NCBI GenBank assembly: GCA_013696265.1
Contig: JACCYX010000204.1
Span: 1 to 8,950, forward strand
DNA: 8,950 bases
Reading direction: 5' to 3'
Origin: Chloroflexia bacterium
Lineage (GTDB): Bacteria > Chloroflexota > Chloroflexia > Thermomicrobiales > UBA6265
Positions 1-6,381 of the stretch are shown here, one piece after another (position 1 is the first letter of the stretch; each line of letters opens with the position of its first letter). Under the pieces are notes generated by a model. That model worked only from the letters and a program-made list of their open reading frames with translations. It ran no database searches and had not been told where the DNA came from. The translations under genes and the position numbers were made by a program.

Positions 1-330
1 CAACCCGATGCCGGCGATCTGGAGCGTCGTCGGGAAGCGATCGAGGAGCGAATCGAGGACGGGTTGCCCCGTCCGGTACGACGTGCCCAGATCACCGGTC
101 ACGGCGTCGCCCAGCCAGTTGAGATACCGGATCGGGGCGGCGTCGTTGAGGCCCATCCGGTCGCGGGCGATAGCGGTTTCCTCAGCCGTTGGCTGGCGGC
201 CGAGTTCCCGCTGCAGCGCCAACCGGGCGGGATCGCCGGGCGCCAGGTTGGCGAGGACGAAGGCGACCAGCGAGATCCCGATCCAGACGGGAATCAGGTA
301 GACCAACCGGCGCAGGATGAAGGCGATCAC
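1..330 (-). CDS. ABC transporter permease, DppB/OppB type (N-terminal part, cut by window edge)
   Basis: This is the first membrane subunit of a peptide/nickel-type ABC importer. The 110 visible residues begin VIAFILRRLVYLIPVWIGIS, a short basic N-terminus leading into membrane helix 1 (about residues 9-29). The family motif LAPGDPARL follows, then the extracytoplasmic segment with MGLNDAAPIRYLNWL and GDLGTSYRTGQPVLDSLLDR, all typical of BPD_transp_1 DppB-like proteins. The C-terminal permease domain with its EAA loop lies outside the window. I chose the GTG at 330 because the family N-terminus starts there and GGAG lies 10 nt upstream, inside the end of the binding-protein gene. Only 7 nt separate it from that gene's stop, so the two are surely co-transcribed and perhaps translationally coupled. 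The substrate cannot be read from this fragment. Confidence 0.93.
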   Translation of the reverse strand, partial: MIAFILRRLVYLIPVWIGISLVAFVLANLAPGDPARLALQRELGRQPTAEETAIARDRMGLNDAAPIRYLNWLGDAVTGDLGTSYRTGQPVLDSLLDRFPTTLQIAGIGL

Positions 331-337
331 GACTTGG

Positions 338-1924
338 TTACTCCGCCATCGTCAGCGACGACCACAACTGGTTGACGCCCGAGGCGTGCAGGCCGAACGA
401 GGCGATCGCGTCCGAGTGGCCGACGAGCCGGTAGAAGCCGCACAACGGAATCACCACCCGCTCCTCGTTGATGACGATGTTCATGGCCTCGGCGGCCGCC
501 TCCTGGACTTCCGCGAGTTCGGTCGCCTCGCGGCTTCGGGTGATTGCGGCGTCGAACTCCTCGCCGGGGGCGAAGGCACGGCCATAGGCGGTCGCTTCCG
601 GCTCTCCACCCTCGACCGGGGTGCTGAAGAGCAGTTCCGGCAGGAAGGCGGGGTTGCCGTCGTTCTGGCTGCCGGCTTCCAGCCACAGGTCGCCCTCGCC
701 AACCGTGAGCCGCTGTTCGTAGGTGGCGGTGTCCGGGGTCTGGATGATTTCGAGGGCGACGCCGATGTCGGCGAGCTGAGCCTGGATCAACTCGGGCACG
801 GAGCCGTGATCGGCGGCGGTGCCGTAGCCGTTGATGATGGTGAGGTTGAGCGCGCGGCCGTCCTTCTCGCGCACGCCTTCCGCGCCTTCGACCCAGCCCG
901 CCTCTTCCAGCAATTGCCGGGCGCGTTCGGGATCGAATTCCGGGGCGGCCACGAGCGATGCCGAATCGCCGAGGATCGCGGGCGGAATCATGGTGGTGCC
1001 GGGTTCGGCGTTGCCCTGCCAGGCGCTGTCGATCACCTGTTGGCGGTCGATCGCGATCGAGACGGCTTCGCGGACGGCGAGGTCCTGACCCAGGTCGTAG
1101 GGGGCTTCGCCGTGAATCTGGAAGTACATCGCCTCGTAGGCGCCGACCGGGCCGGTGATCAGGGTCGCCCCGGCGCCCTCGACCTGGTCCGCCGACTGGC
1201 GCGGCACGTCGACGATCAGGTCGACGTCACCGGCCTGGAGGGCGAGCAGGCGGGCGGTGGGGTCCGGGTAGAACTGGAAGGTGATCTCGCCGACGCCCGG
1301 CGCCTCGCCCCAGTAATCGGTGTTGGCCTCGACCGTGTAGTGATCGGCGGCGACGTACTCGACCTCGCGGAACGGCCCGGTGCCAATGCGCGATTCGGCT
1401 GGATTCAGCCCCGGTGGCAGGATCGAATTGTTGGGGTGGCCGATCTGCTCCATCATCCGCATGTTGACCACGGTTGGCGTGATCTCGACCGTGTAGTCGT
1501 CGACGATGACGGTGGACTCCTCGCCGATGCTCATCACCCCGCCGCCGTTCGCGGCGATCCGATCCATCGTGTACTTGACCGCTTCGGCATTGAAGGGTGT
1601 GCCATCGTGGAAGGTGACGCCCTGGCGCAGGACGATCCGCCAGGCGCCGGATTCGACGAACTCCCAGGACTCGGCGAGACGGGGTTCGATCTGGTAATCC
1701 GGGGTGAGGTAGACCAGCGCCTCGAAGATGTTGGTGTTGAGCGGGAAGAAACCGATGTTGGCCCGCTCGTCGGTGCGGTAACCGTCTTCCGAAACGCCGA
1801 TCCGGGCCGAGCCTGATGGCGCCTCCTGGGCTCCGGCGGGTTTGCCGAGCGTGGCGGTGACGCCGGCTGCCCCAGTGGCCAGCAGCAGCGTACGACGATC
1901 GATCCCGAAGTTGGTGCTCTGCAT
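338..1924 (-). CDS. ABC transporter substrate-binding protein, family 5 (peptide/nickel type), Tat-exported
   Basis: This 528-residue protein is the extracytoplasmic receptor that delivers its ligand to the permease encoded just downstream. The length fits SBP_bac_5 proteins (about 500-550). It opens MQSTNFGIDRRTLLLATG: twin arginines at residues 10-11, a hydrophobic core and a probable cut after AGA near residue 32. No lipobox cysteine is visible, so it appears soluble or otherwise tethered. Family hallmarks are PRLAESWEF (about 81-89), LRQGVTFHDGTPFNAEAVKY (99-118), RIGTGPF in the middle, and VREAVSIAIDRQQVID in the second lobe. The start at 1924 is set by AAGGAG 7 nt upstream; an in-frame extension to 1981 would place the signal peptide unnaturally far in. 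The ligand is unknown: oligopeptide, nickel, glycoside and other substrates all occur in this family. Confidence 0.95.
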   Translation of the reverse strand: MQSTNFGIDRRTLLLATGAAGVTATLGKPAGAQEAPSGSARIGVSEDGYRTDERANIGFFPLNTNIFEALVYLTPDYQIEPRLAESWEFVESGAWRIVLRQGVTFHDGTPFNAEAVKYTMDRIAANGGGVMSIGEESTVIVDDYTVEITPTVVNMRMMEQIGHPNNSILPPGLNPAESRIGTGPFREVEYVAADHYTVEANTDYWGEAPGVGEITFQFYPDPTARLLALQAGDVDLIVDVPRQSADQVEGAGATLITGPVGAYEAMYFQIHGEAPYDLGQDLAVREAVSIAIDRQQVIDSAWQGNAEPGTTMIPPAILGDSASLVAAPEFDPERARQLLEEAGWVEGAEGVREKDGRALNLTIINGYGTAADHGSVPELIQAQLADIGVALEIIQTPDTATYEQRLTVGEGDLWLEAGSQNDGNPAFLPELLFSTPVEGGEPEATAYGRAFAPGEEFDAAITRSREATELAEVQEAAAEAMNIVINEERVVIPLCGFYRLVGHSDAIASFGLHASGVNQLWSSLTMAE

Positions 1925-1976
1925 CGTTCTCTCCTTCATGGTGATGTCACCCAAAGACGATCGAATCACAATCCTG

Positions 1977-2005
1977 AGCATATGCGCTTTGCGCCGTCAC
2001 GTCAT
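1977..2005 (-). promoter_or_regulatory. Candidate promoter of the ABC importer operon
   Basis: Reading the minus strand, ATGACG (2005-2000) and TATGCT (1982-1977) are separated by 17 nt and resemble sigma-70 -35 and -10 boxes (4/6 and 4/6-5/6 matches). They would give a leader of roughly 45 nt before the ATG at 1924. A small GCGC-AAA-GCGC inverted repeat sits in the spacer. Found by eye, with no supporting data. Confidence 0.35.
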
Positions 2006-2016
2006 TGTCGCTGATT

Positions 2017-2052
2017 TTGGTTAGTACCACCAGGGGGTATTGGTTGGGGGTA
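2017..2052. repeat. Short direct repeats upstream of the importer promoter
   Basis: TTGGTT occurs at 2017-2022 and 2040-2045 (23 bp apart), and GGGGGTA at 2033-2039 and 2046-2052 (13 bp apart). They lie just upstream of the candidate -35 box of the binding-protein gene, where an activator could bind. The repeats are visible; the regulatory role is a guess. Confidence 0.3.
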
Positions 2053-2455
2053 GTGTGCGGTAGGTGATGAAGCGAATGATGGCGAGGAGCACAATCCATG
2101 CTCCCGGCACAGGGGCAAGGCGCGGACGGTACGAAACCGACCGCTTCGAGCGACAGTCAGGAGTGCATGGCAGGTCCGACCAGGGCAATCGCATCTACCA
2201 CGTTCGAACGGGTAGCTTCGCCAGAAGGGGGTTCCGGAGCGTCCGAACCCAAGAAATTTCCCTACTGAGCCGTTGCGAACGTCCATTGCAGGGGACGTGT
2301 CTGGGGAGAGGTGGGTTATCGGACCTCCTTCAGCGACCCTCCAGGAGGAAAATCGAGAACCTCAACTCAAGACCTCCGTTCTCCGGGGCCAAATGCGTTT
2401 GCCCTGCCTATGACTCACTCGCACGTGAGACGCGGGCGTTTGGCCTGTACCCAAC

Positions 2456-2480
2456 GCGCACGAGCCTGGAATCCGTGCGC
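2456..2480. other. Stem-loop, 7-bp perfect stem
   Basis: GCGCACG (2456-2462) and CGTGCGC (2474-2480) form a perfect 7-bp stem around an 11-nt loop. There is no T-run on either side, so it is not a canonical terminator. It lies just before the candidate promoter of the methyltransferase. It could be a binding site, a structural element or chance in GC-rich DNA. Confidence 0.3.
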
Positions 2481-2502
2481 ATGAGCCGGAGCGGGGCGAT
2501 CC

Positions 2503-2530
2503 TTGTCGCCACGACGGGTATCGCTATGGT
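2503..2530 (+). promoter_or_regulatory. Weak candidate promoter of the methyltransferase gene
   Basis: TTGTCG (2503-2508) and TATGGT (2525-2530) are 16 nt apart, each matching the sigma-70 consensus at 4 of 6 positions. They would give a leader of about 60 nt before the ATG at 2598. Found by eye; other choices in the same stretch are nearly as good. Confidence 0.22.
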
Positions 2531-2597
2531 TGTCCAGATGACGTGGTTATGATTCTTGCGTTCATTGTGCTTTCGAGCGGGAAGATAGAGTGAAATT

Positions 2598-3803
2598 ATG
2601 AACGAATTATCGAAATGGAACAAAGACGAGGTTTCTGACCGGACGTTGCTTGTCCAATTCCAAAACGATCAGGCCGCCAACAATATCCGTGTTCTACGCA
2701 CCAAGCGGCGGGGCCCGATCCTGCGTGTCGACCAGGACTGTCCTGATCTGGCGCTAGCCGCCGAAGGCATCATGCTCGTTGACGGAGAGCGGGTGTTGCT
2801 GCTCGACTGCGGCGACGGTCTCCGGGGACTAGTGCTGGGAGCGGCGAACCCTGGCGCGCGGATGCTCCTGCATGATGACAACGTCGGCAATCTGGAGTTG
2901 GCCCGGCGCAATGTGGCCCTGAACGCGGCCATCCTGCCTAACCTATGCGTCGTCAACAACAACTGGCTGAAGCGCGACGCCGCGGCGGGGGAGGTCGATG
3001 TCATCATCTTTTTCCCGGATCGCTTTTCTTCCCTCAAGATCATTGCGGCCACGATCACCGTGGGGAGGCGGTTACTGGCCGCGGGTGGCCGGATGTATCT
3101 CGTTACCCACAGGAGAATCGGAGGAGTCCGGCACGAGGCGATGCTCCACGGCGACTTCACCGATGTGCATGTCATCGCAAGAGGGCACGGAGGGTATCGC
3201 CTGCTTGAGGCGAGGGGTGGCGGCGCGGGGCCACTCGCCACGAGCAACCTCCGGAGTGTGATTGTCTTCGACATCCTTGGGCGACGGTTCGAATTGGAGT
3301 CGGAACCATCGCTCTTTGCAAAAGACGGTCTCGACGATGGCACCAGACTGCTCCTTGAATCGGTCGACCTGTCAGCCTTTGGCCGGCTCCTGGACATTGG
3401 CTGCGGATGGGGAGCTGTCGGACTTGTTGCGGCGACGGTTAACGAGCACGGCCGCGTCGTCATGGTGGATGTGGATACACGCGCCGTCGACGTTGCGGCG
3501 GACAATGCGGTTCGTCTTGGACTGCGGCAGCGCGCGGCGATCGTCGCCAGCGACAACCTGGGAACGATTCCAGGTGACTTCGACCTGGCGCTTTCAAATC
3601 CACCGTTCCACGCTGACGGCGCCACGCTGCTACGGCTCTTCGGATTGGCTCGACAGAAACTCCGGCCACGATGTGAACTCTATCTCGTGGTAGAGCAAAC
3701 CTACGTCACCAGATTCCGCTTGATCGTCGAGAGTGCCTTCGGCAACGTGCGGTTCCACACACCGTCGGACGGCGCGTTTGTTGTATTGGCCGCCCATGCC
3801 TAG
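2598..3803 (+). CDS. Two-domain RsmC/RlmG-like rRNA (guanine-N2)-methyltransferase
   Basis: This 401-residue protein probably transfers a methyl group from S-adenosylmethionine to the N2 of a guanine in ribosomal RNA. The C-terminal half is the catalytic Rossmann domain: LFAKDGLDDGTRLLLE (239-254), SAM motif I LLDIGCGWGAVGL (264-276), the acidic end of strand 2 at VMVDVD (288-293), and the catalytic-type NPPFH (334-338). The N-terminal half looks like the degenerate sister domain of RsmC: LLLDCGDGLRGL (67-78) resembles motif I, FFPDR (138-142) replaces the NPPF motif, and HRRIGGVRHEAML (171-183) resembles the RsmC GENRxGVRSAE segment. E. coli RsmC (343 aa) and RlmG (378 aa) are slightly shorter. 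The ribosome site is weak (GGGAAGA about 10 nt upstream). RsmC (G1207 of 16S) and RlmG (G1835 of 23S) cannot be told apart here. It stands alone, with no operon partner. Confidence 0.85.
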   Translation: MNELSKWNKDEVSDRTLLVQFQNDQAANNIRVLRTKRRGPILRVDQDCPDLALAAEGIMLVDGERVLLLDCGDGLRGLVLGAANPGARMLLHDDNVGNLELARRNVALNAAILPNLCVVNNNWLKRDAAAGEVDVIIFFPDRFSSLKIIAATITVGRRLLAAGGRMYLVTHRRIGGVRHEAMLHGDFTDVHVIARGHGGYRLLEARGGGAGPLATSNLRSVIVFDILGRRFELESEPSLFAKDGLDDGTRLLLESVDLSAFGRLLDIGCGWGAVGLVAATVNEHGRVVMVDVDTRAVDVAADNAVRLGLRQRAAIVASDNLGTIPGDFDLALSNPPFHADGATLLRLFGLARQKLRPRCELYLVVEQTYVTRFRLIVESAFGNVRFHTPSDGAFVVLAAHA

Positions 3804-3934
3804 ATTCAGTTGGCAAATGGTGAAGCACTGAATGGCGGGCGCCACCGGCACAGCGGCAATGAGTCGACGACACAGGGTCGCTCCGCGGGCGCAATGGGCG
3901 GGAGCGCCGGTCCCGCGATGGTGTGTGGATTGGA

Positions 3935-3962
3935 TTGCGACGATCGTGCGGATTGGTATACT
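3935..3962 (+). promoter_or_regulatory. Candidate promoter of the 75-residue orphan gene
   Basis: TTGCGA (3935-3940) and TATACT (3957-3962) are separated by 16 nt. The -10 box matches TATAAT at 5 of 6 positions and the -35 matches TTGACA at 4 of 6. The start codon at 3990 follows after about 20 nt of leader. This is the best-looking sigma-70-type promoter in the window. Confidence 0.45.
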
Positions 3963-3972
3963 CGTGGTGTAC
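3956..3972. promoter_or_regulatory. Possible operator overlapping the -10 box
   Basis: GTATAC (3956-3961) and GTGTAC (3967-3972) form an inverted repeat with one mismatch around a 5-nt centre. It covers the -10 box and the probable transcription start. This is where a repressor, possibly an autoregulator, would act. The symmetry is visible; the role is inferred. Confidence 0.25.
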
Positions 3973-3989
3973 TAGAAGGGCAACGGACC

Positions 3990-4217
3990 ATGGCCAAGTC
4001 AGGCACGATCATCTTACATCCAAAGTCGAAACACTCGAAGCCATCTTCTGGAAACCAGACATCACATACGCGAACGCAGCAGGCCGCCAGGTCGGGTCAC
4101 GATACGAACCGTCGCGAGGTTACGCAGTACGCCGAAATTCCCCCAGGGCCGTCCAACTTCATCGTGCGGACTCCCTATCCCCTGGCGCCTTCGAAGGAAG
4201 ACAAGACCTCAGAATAG
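3990..4217 (+). CDS. Possible small basic orphan protein, 75 residues
   Basis: I do not recognise this protein. It begins MAKSGTIILHPKSKHSKPSS and is rich in Ser, Thr, Lys, His and Arg with no cysteine and no membrane segment. The first half looks disordered, and the end reads GPSNFIVRTPYPLAPSKED. The case for a real gene is its context: a fair promoter at 3935-3962 and AAGGG 9 nt before the ATG at 3990. The same frame stays open upstream to 3810, but that extension lacks both signals. It is convergent to the membrane-protein gene at 4220-4591 with a 2-nt gap. The low-complexity composition could also come from a chance open frame, so I am unsure it is translated. Confidence 0.4.
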   Translation: MAKSGTIILHPKSKHSKPSSGNQTSHTRTQQAARSGHDTNRREVTQYAEIPPGPSNFIVRTPYPLAPSKEDKTSE

Positions 4218-4219
4218 GG

Positions 4220-4591
4220 TCAGGATCGCGGCGACAGATAGGCCAGCACCCGGATCCGGCTCGCCCGCCAGACGCAGAATGCCAAGGCGACGTACATCGT
4301 CAATGCGGCTGTCAAGAGCCCAATGGTCGTCATGGGAATCGTTGCGGCACTCAAGCGCAACAACCCGAACGTCACGGGCAGGACTGTGCTCCCGATCGAA
4401 AACGCATTCGCGGTGCGGCTATCGAAGACATCGTTGGTGCTGATCTGAACGTCGAGAAAACGTGAGGCGGCGTCGTAGATCACATCCTCGGTTGACGAGA
4501 TACCACGTTCGTCGTTGGGCGATGACTCAATCCAGACATATTCGGGCTGGCGGCTGACTCCAACCAGTTTTCGCCAGAGCCAGCCGAACAT
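4220..4591 (-). CDS. Small two-helix membrane protein of unknown function, 123 residues
   Basis: No named family can be assigned. The N-terminus (MFGWLWRKLVGVSRQPEYVW) is followed by an acidic soluble stretch, an amphipathic segment DAASRFLDVQISTNDVFDSR (about 40-59), then two membrane helices: roughly 62-79 (SIGSTVLPVTFGLLRLSA) and 83-104 (TIGLLTAALTMYVALAF). A basic end (WRASRIR) probably lies in the cytoplasm. The pattern of amphipathic helix, D-S/K-R-x-A, then two helices is shared by many uncharacterised bacterial proteins and loosely recalls the membrane module of SLATT/Pycsar-type effectors; I see no proof of such a role. The start at 4591 is fixed by GAAGGA 7 nt upstream; an in-frame ATG at 4630 lacks a good site. 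It may be truncated by a frameshift near its end (see findings). Confidence 0.62.
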   Translation of the reverse strand: MFGWLWRKLVGVSRQPEYVWIESSPNDERGISSTEDVIYDAASRFLDVQISTNDVFDSRTANAFSIGSTVLPVTFGLLRLSAATIPMTTIGLLTAALTMYVALAFCVWRASRIRVLAYLSPRS

Positions 4592-4738
4592 GTCCACATC
4601 CTTCAGTTGACGCGATCGCGGTGAATGCAAGCCGCATCACATATGAATCTTCCCATAACGGGTGCCCTGACAGATTTATCCGCGACCATCTAGCGGCTGG
4701 GCAATCAAGATTCCGAAACGTGGCAAACATCATCCGGA

Positions 4739-6235
4739 CTACGCCAGGGTGCGGGGGCGGGAGTGGTGCTTGCGCGGGATGCCGCGGCGCTTGACGGTCG
4801 GTCGCTTGCGAAAGCCGGCGTAGGTGGGCGTGCCGGCCCTTCCATCCGGCAATGCGGCCGCGCCGGGCGCGCGCCGGGCGCGGACCGTGGTGTTATCTTC
4901 GGCATCGACCGTGATCTCCCGGTCACCGGCCTCGATGTTGACCTCGGCGTTGTCTCGCGCCTGGATGTTGATGCCAGGGTCGCGGCCGTCCTCCCCCTGC
5001 AGAACGTCGGGAATGCCGTCGTGGTTGTCATCCTCGCCACCGAGCGCGACGAGCACGGTGTCCTGTCCCTGGGCCTCCGGCACCTGGAGACGCAGCCAGA
5101 GGAATTCGGTGAAGACGCGGACCACGGCCAGCGTCGGCACGGCCAGGATCGCCCCCAGCGGGCCGGCGATCTGGCTGCCCCCGATCACCGAGATGAAGAT
5201 CAGCAAGGGGTGGACGCGGACGGCGGTGCCCTGGATTTTCGGGGTGATCAGGTTGCCTTCGACCTGATTGATGACCACGTAGACACCGGCCACCACAGCC
5301 GCCATTTGCCACGAGATGGTGAGCGCGATCAGGACGGCGGGGATGCCGCCGAGGAACGCGCCGACGTAGGGCAGGATCGCGGTCGCCGACATCCACAACC
5401 CGAGCACGATCGCGTAGGGCACGTCGAGCACGGTCAGGGCGACCGTCGCCATCGCGCCCTGGATGATGATGGACACCATCAACCCGGAGAGATAGCGGGA
5501 GAGCGATTCGCCGATCGTCGTCCAGAGCTGGTCGGCGTCCGGGCGGTAGGCCGGGGAGAAGGAGAAGACGAACTTTTCCTTGAAGCGCGGGATGTCGATC
5601 AGCAGGTAGGTGGCGATAAAGATCACGCCGAAGCTGGTGATGGCGATGCTGAACGATCGGGTCAGGGTATCGAGGGCGTTGTTGAGCAGGGTTTCGGTCA
5701 GCATCTGGCCGCGGTCGAGCAGGTTGCCCTGGGCGTCCTCGATCACCTGATCCGGATTCTCGTCGATCCAGCCCTGAAACCGGAACTCCCAGAGCACCTC
5801 GCGCAGGTTGTCTTCAAGCGTCTCGGCGATTTCGGGCAACTGTTCGACGAACCTGGTGATTTCGTTGATGGCGAAGGGGATGATCAGAATCAGCCCGACG
5901 ATCGCCATGCCGACCGTCGAGCCCATGACGATCAGGATCGCGAGCCCGCGGGGCATCCAGTGCTGGAGCAGGCGCACGGGAAAGGAGAGGATCAGGGCGA
6001 CCGTGGAACCGATCAGCAGCAGCCGCGGCACGCTGGGCGCTTCCATGAAGAGCCAGACCACGACCACCACGATCGCGGCCAGCAGGATGAGGCGGGTGCG
6101 CTGGCTGATGTAGATCGGGGTCGGCACGAGGTCTTCGCCGATCTCGCCCACCACGTCGTCGAGCGAGGGTTCGGTTGCAGGTTTCTGCCGGAAGCGGTCG
6201 GTGAGTCGATCCCTGAGGATCGCGAGTCGGTGCAT
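4739..6235 (-). CDS. AI-2E/PerM family membrane transporter with unusual C-terminal tail
   Basis: This 498-residue protein belongs to the AI-2E exporter (DUF20, PerM/TqsA) family, whose members move varied small molecules or ions. A 45-residue soluble N-terminus is followed by hydrophobic segments at about 48-64, 70-90, 97-121, 195-214, 248-270, 272-302, 308-325 and 343-375. An amphipathic region at 124-190 lies between the third and fourth segments, as in the family. Hallmarks are ILPYVGAFLGGIPAVLIALT (287-306), NQVEGNLITPKIQG (323-336) and GPLGAILAVPTL (358-369). Residues beyond about 395 are atypical: a calcium-loop-like DDNHDGIPD (402-410), short beta-like repeats (422-451) and a very basic end (474-496). 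The usual family length is about 340-400. No Shine-Dalgarno is seen before the ATG. The cargo is unknown; the family name does not prove autoinducer export. Confidence 0.92.
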   Translation of the reverse strand: MHRLAILRDRLTDRFRQKPATEPSLDDVVGEIGEDLVPTPIYISQRTRLILLAAIVVVVVWLFMEAPSVPRLLLIGSTVALILSFPVRLLQHWMPRGLAILIVMGSTVGMAIVGLILIIPFAINEITRFVEQLPEIAETLEDNLREVLWEFRFQGWIDENPDQVIEDAQGNLLDRGQMLTETLLNNALDTLTRSFSIAITSFGVIFIATYLLIDIPRFKEKFVFSFSPAYRPDADQLWTTIGESLSRYLSGLMVSIIIQGAMATVALTVLDVPYAIVLGLWMSATAILPYVGAFLGGIPAVLIALTISWQMAAVVAGVYVVINQVEGNLITPKIQGTAVRVHPLLIFISVIGGSQIAGPLGAILAVPTLAVVRVFTEFLWLRLQVPEAQGQDTVLVALGGEDDNHDGIPDVLQGEDGRDPGINIQARDNAEVNIEAGDREITVDAEDNTTVRARRAPGAAALPDGRAGTPTYAGFRKRPTVKRRGIPRKHHSRPRTLA

Positions 6236-6269
6236 GCGGCGGTGGTCCAGTGTCAGCGAAGGCGAAGGC

Positions 6270-6275
6270 TGTCAA
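6270..6275 (-). promoter_or_regulatory. Perfect -35-like TTGACA before the AI-2E family gene
   Basis: TTGACA reads on the minus strand at 6275-6270, 34 nt before the start codon at 6235. No good -10 box follows at 16-18 nt; GACACT at 15 nt is the nearest. If used, transcription would start almost at the ATG, giving a leaderless or nearly leaderless mRNA, which would fit the missing ribosome site. Confidence 0.25.
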
Positions 6276-6381
6276 GGGCAAACGCGTCGTGCGGTGTGCC
6301 GCCGCCCAAGGATACGCGAAAACCGCCGGTGTCTGGCCCATTTGCGCCGGCTCTTGCGGCAACGCGCGATAGGCGGTTGCG

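Larger units (their letters stand above)
1925..2597. other. 673-nt intergenic region between divergent genes
   Basis: This gap separates the divergent binding-protein and methyltransferase genes. Open frames exist on both strands (for example 2064-2552 plus and 2002-2286 minus), but their translations show no domain, no hydrophobic pattern and no good ribosome site, so I do not call them genes. It holds the candidate operon promoter near 1977-2005, G-rich direct repeats at 2017-2052, a stem-loop at 2456-2480 and a weak promoter at 2503-2530. I could not match it to a known riboswitch or T-box. The base mix is more even than in the neighbouring genes. Confidence 0.6.

Noticed and set aside
317..1816. 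499-codon open frame on the plus strand
   Set aside because: It is antisense to the well-supported substrate-binding protein and has no recognisable motif.
2324..2348. CCTCCT ... AGGAGG inverted pair, considered as a riboswitch or terminator element
   Set aside because: It is a six-bp stem with a long loop and has no surrounding conserved riboswitch motifs.
2064..2552. 162-codon open frame in the long intergenic region
   Set aside because: The composition looks random, no ribosome site precedes it, and no domain or helix is visible. A conserved homologue would change this view.
2669..3625. 318-codon open frame on the minus strand
   Set aside because: It is antisense to the methyltransferase, rich in Ser/Arg/Pro, with no motif or ribosome site.
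3923..4465. 180-codon plus-strand open frame covering the small-gene pair
   Set aside because: It overlaps two better candidates, lacks a ribosome site and shows no domain.
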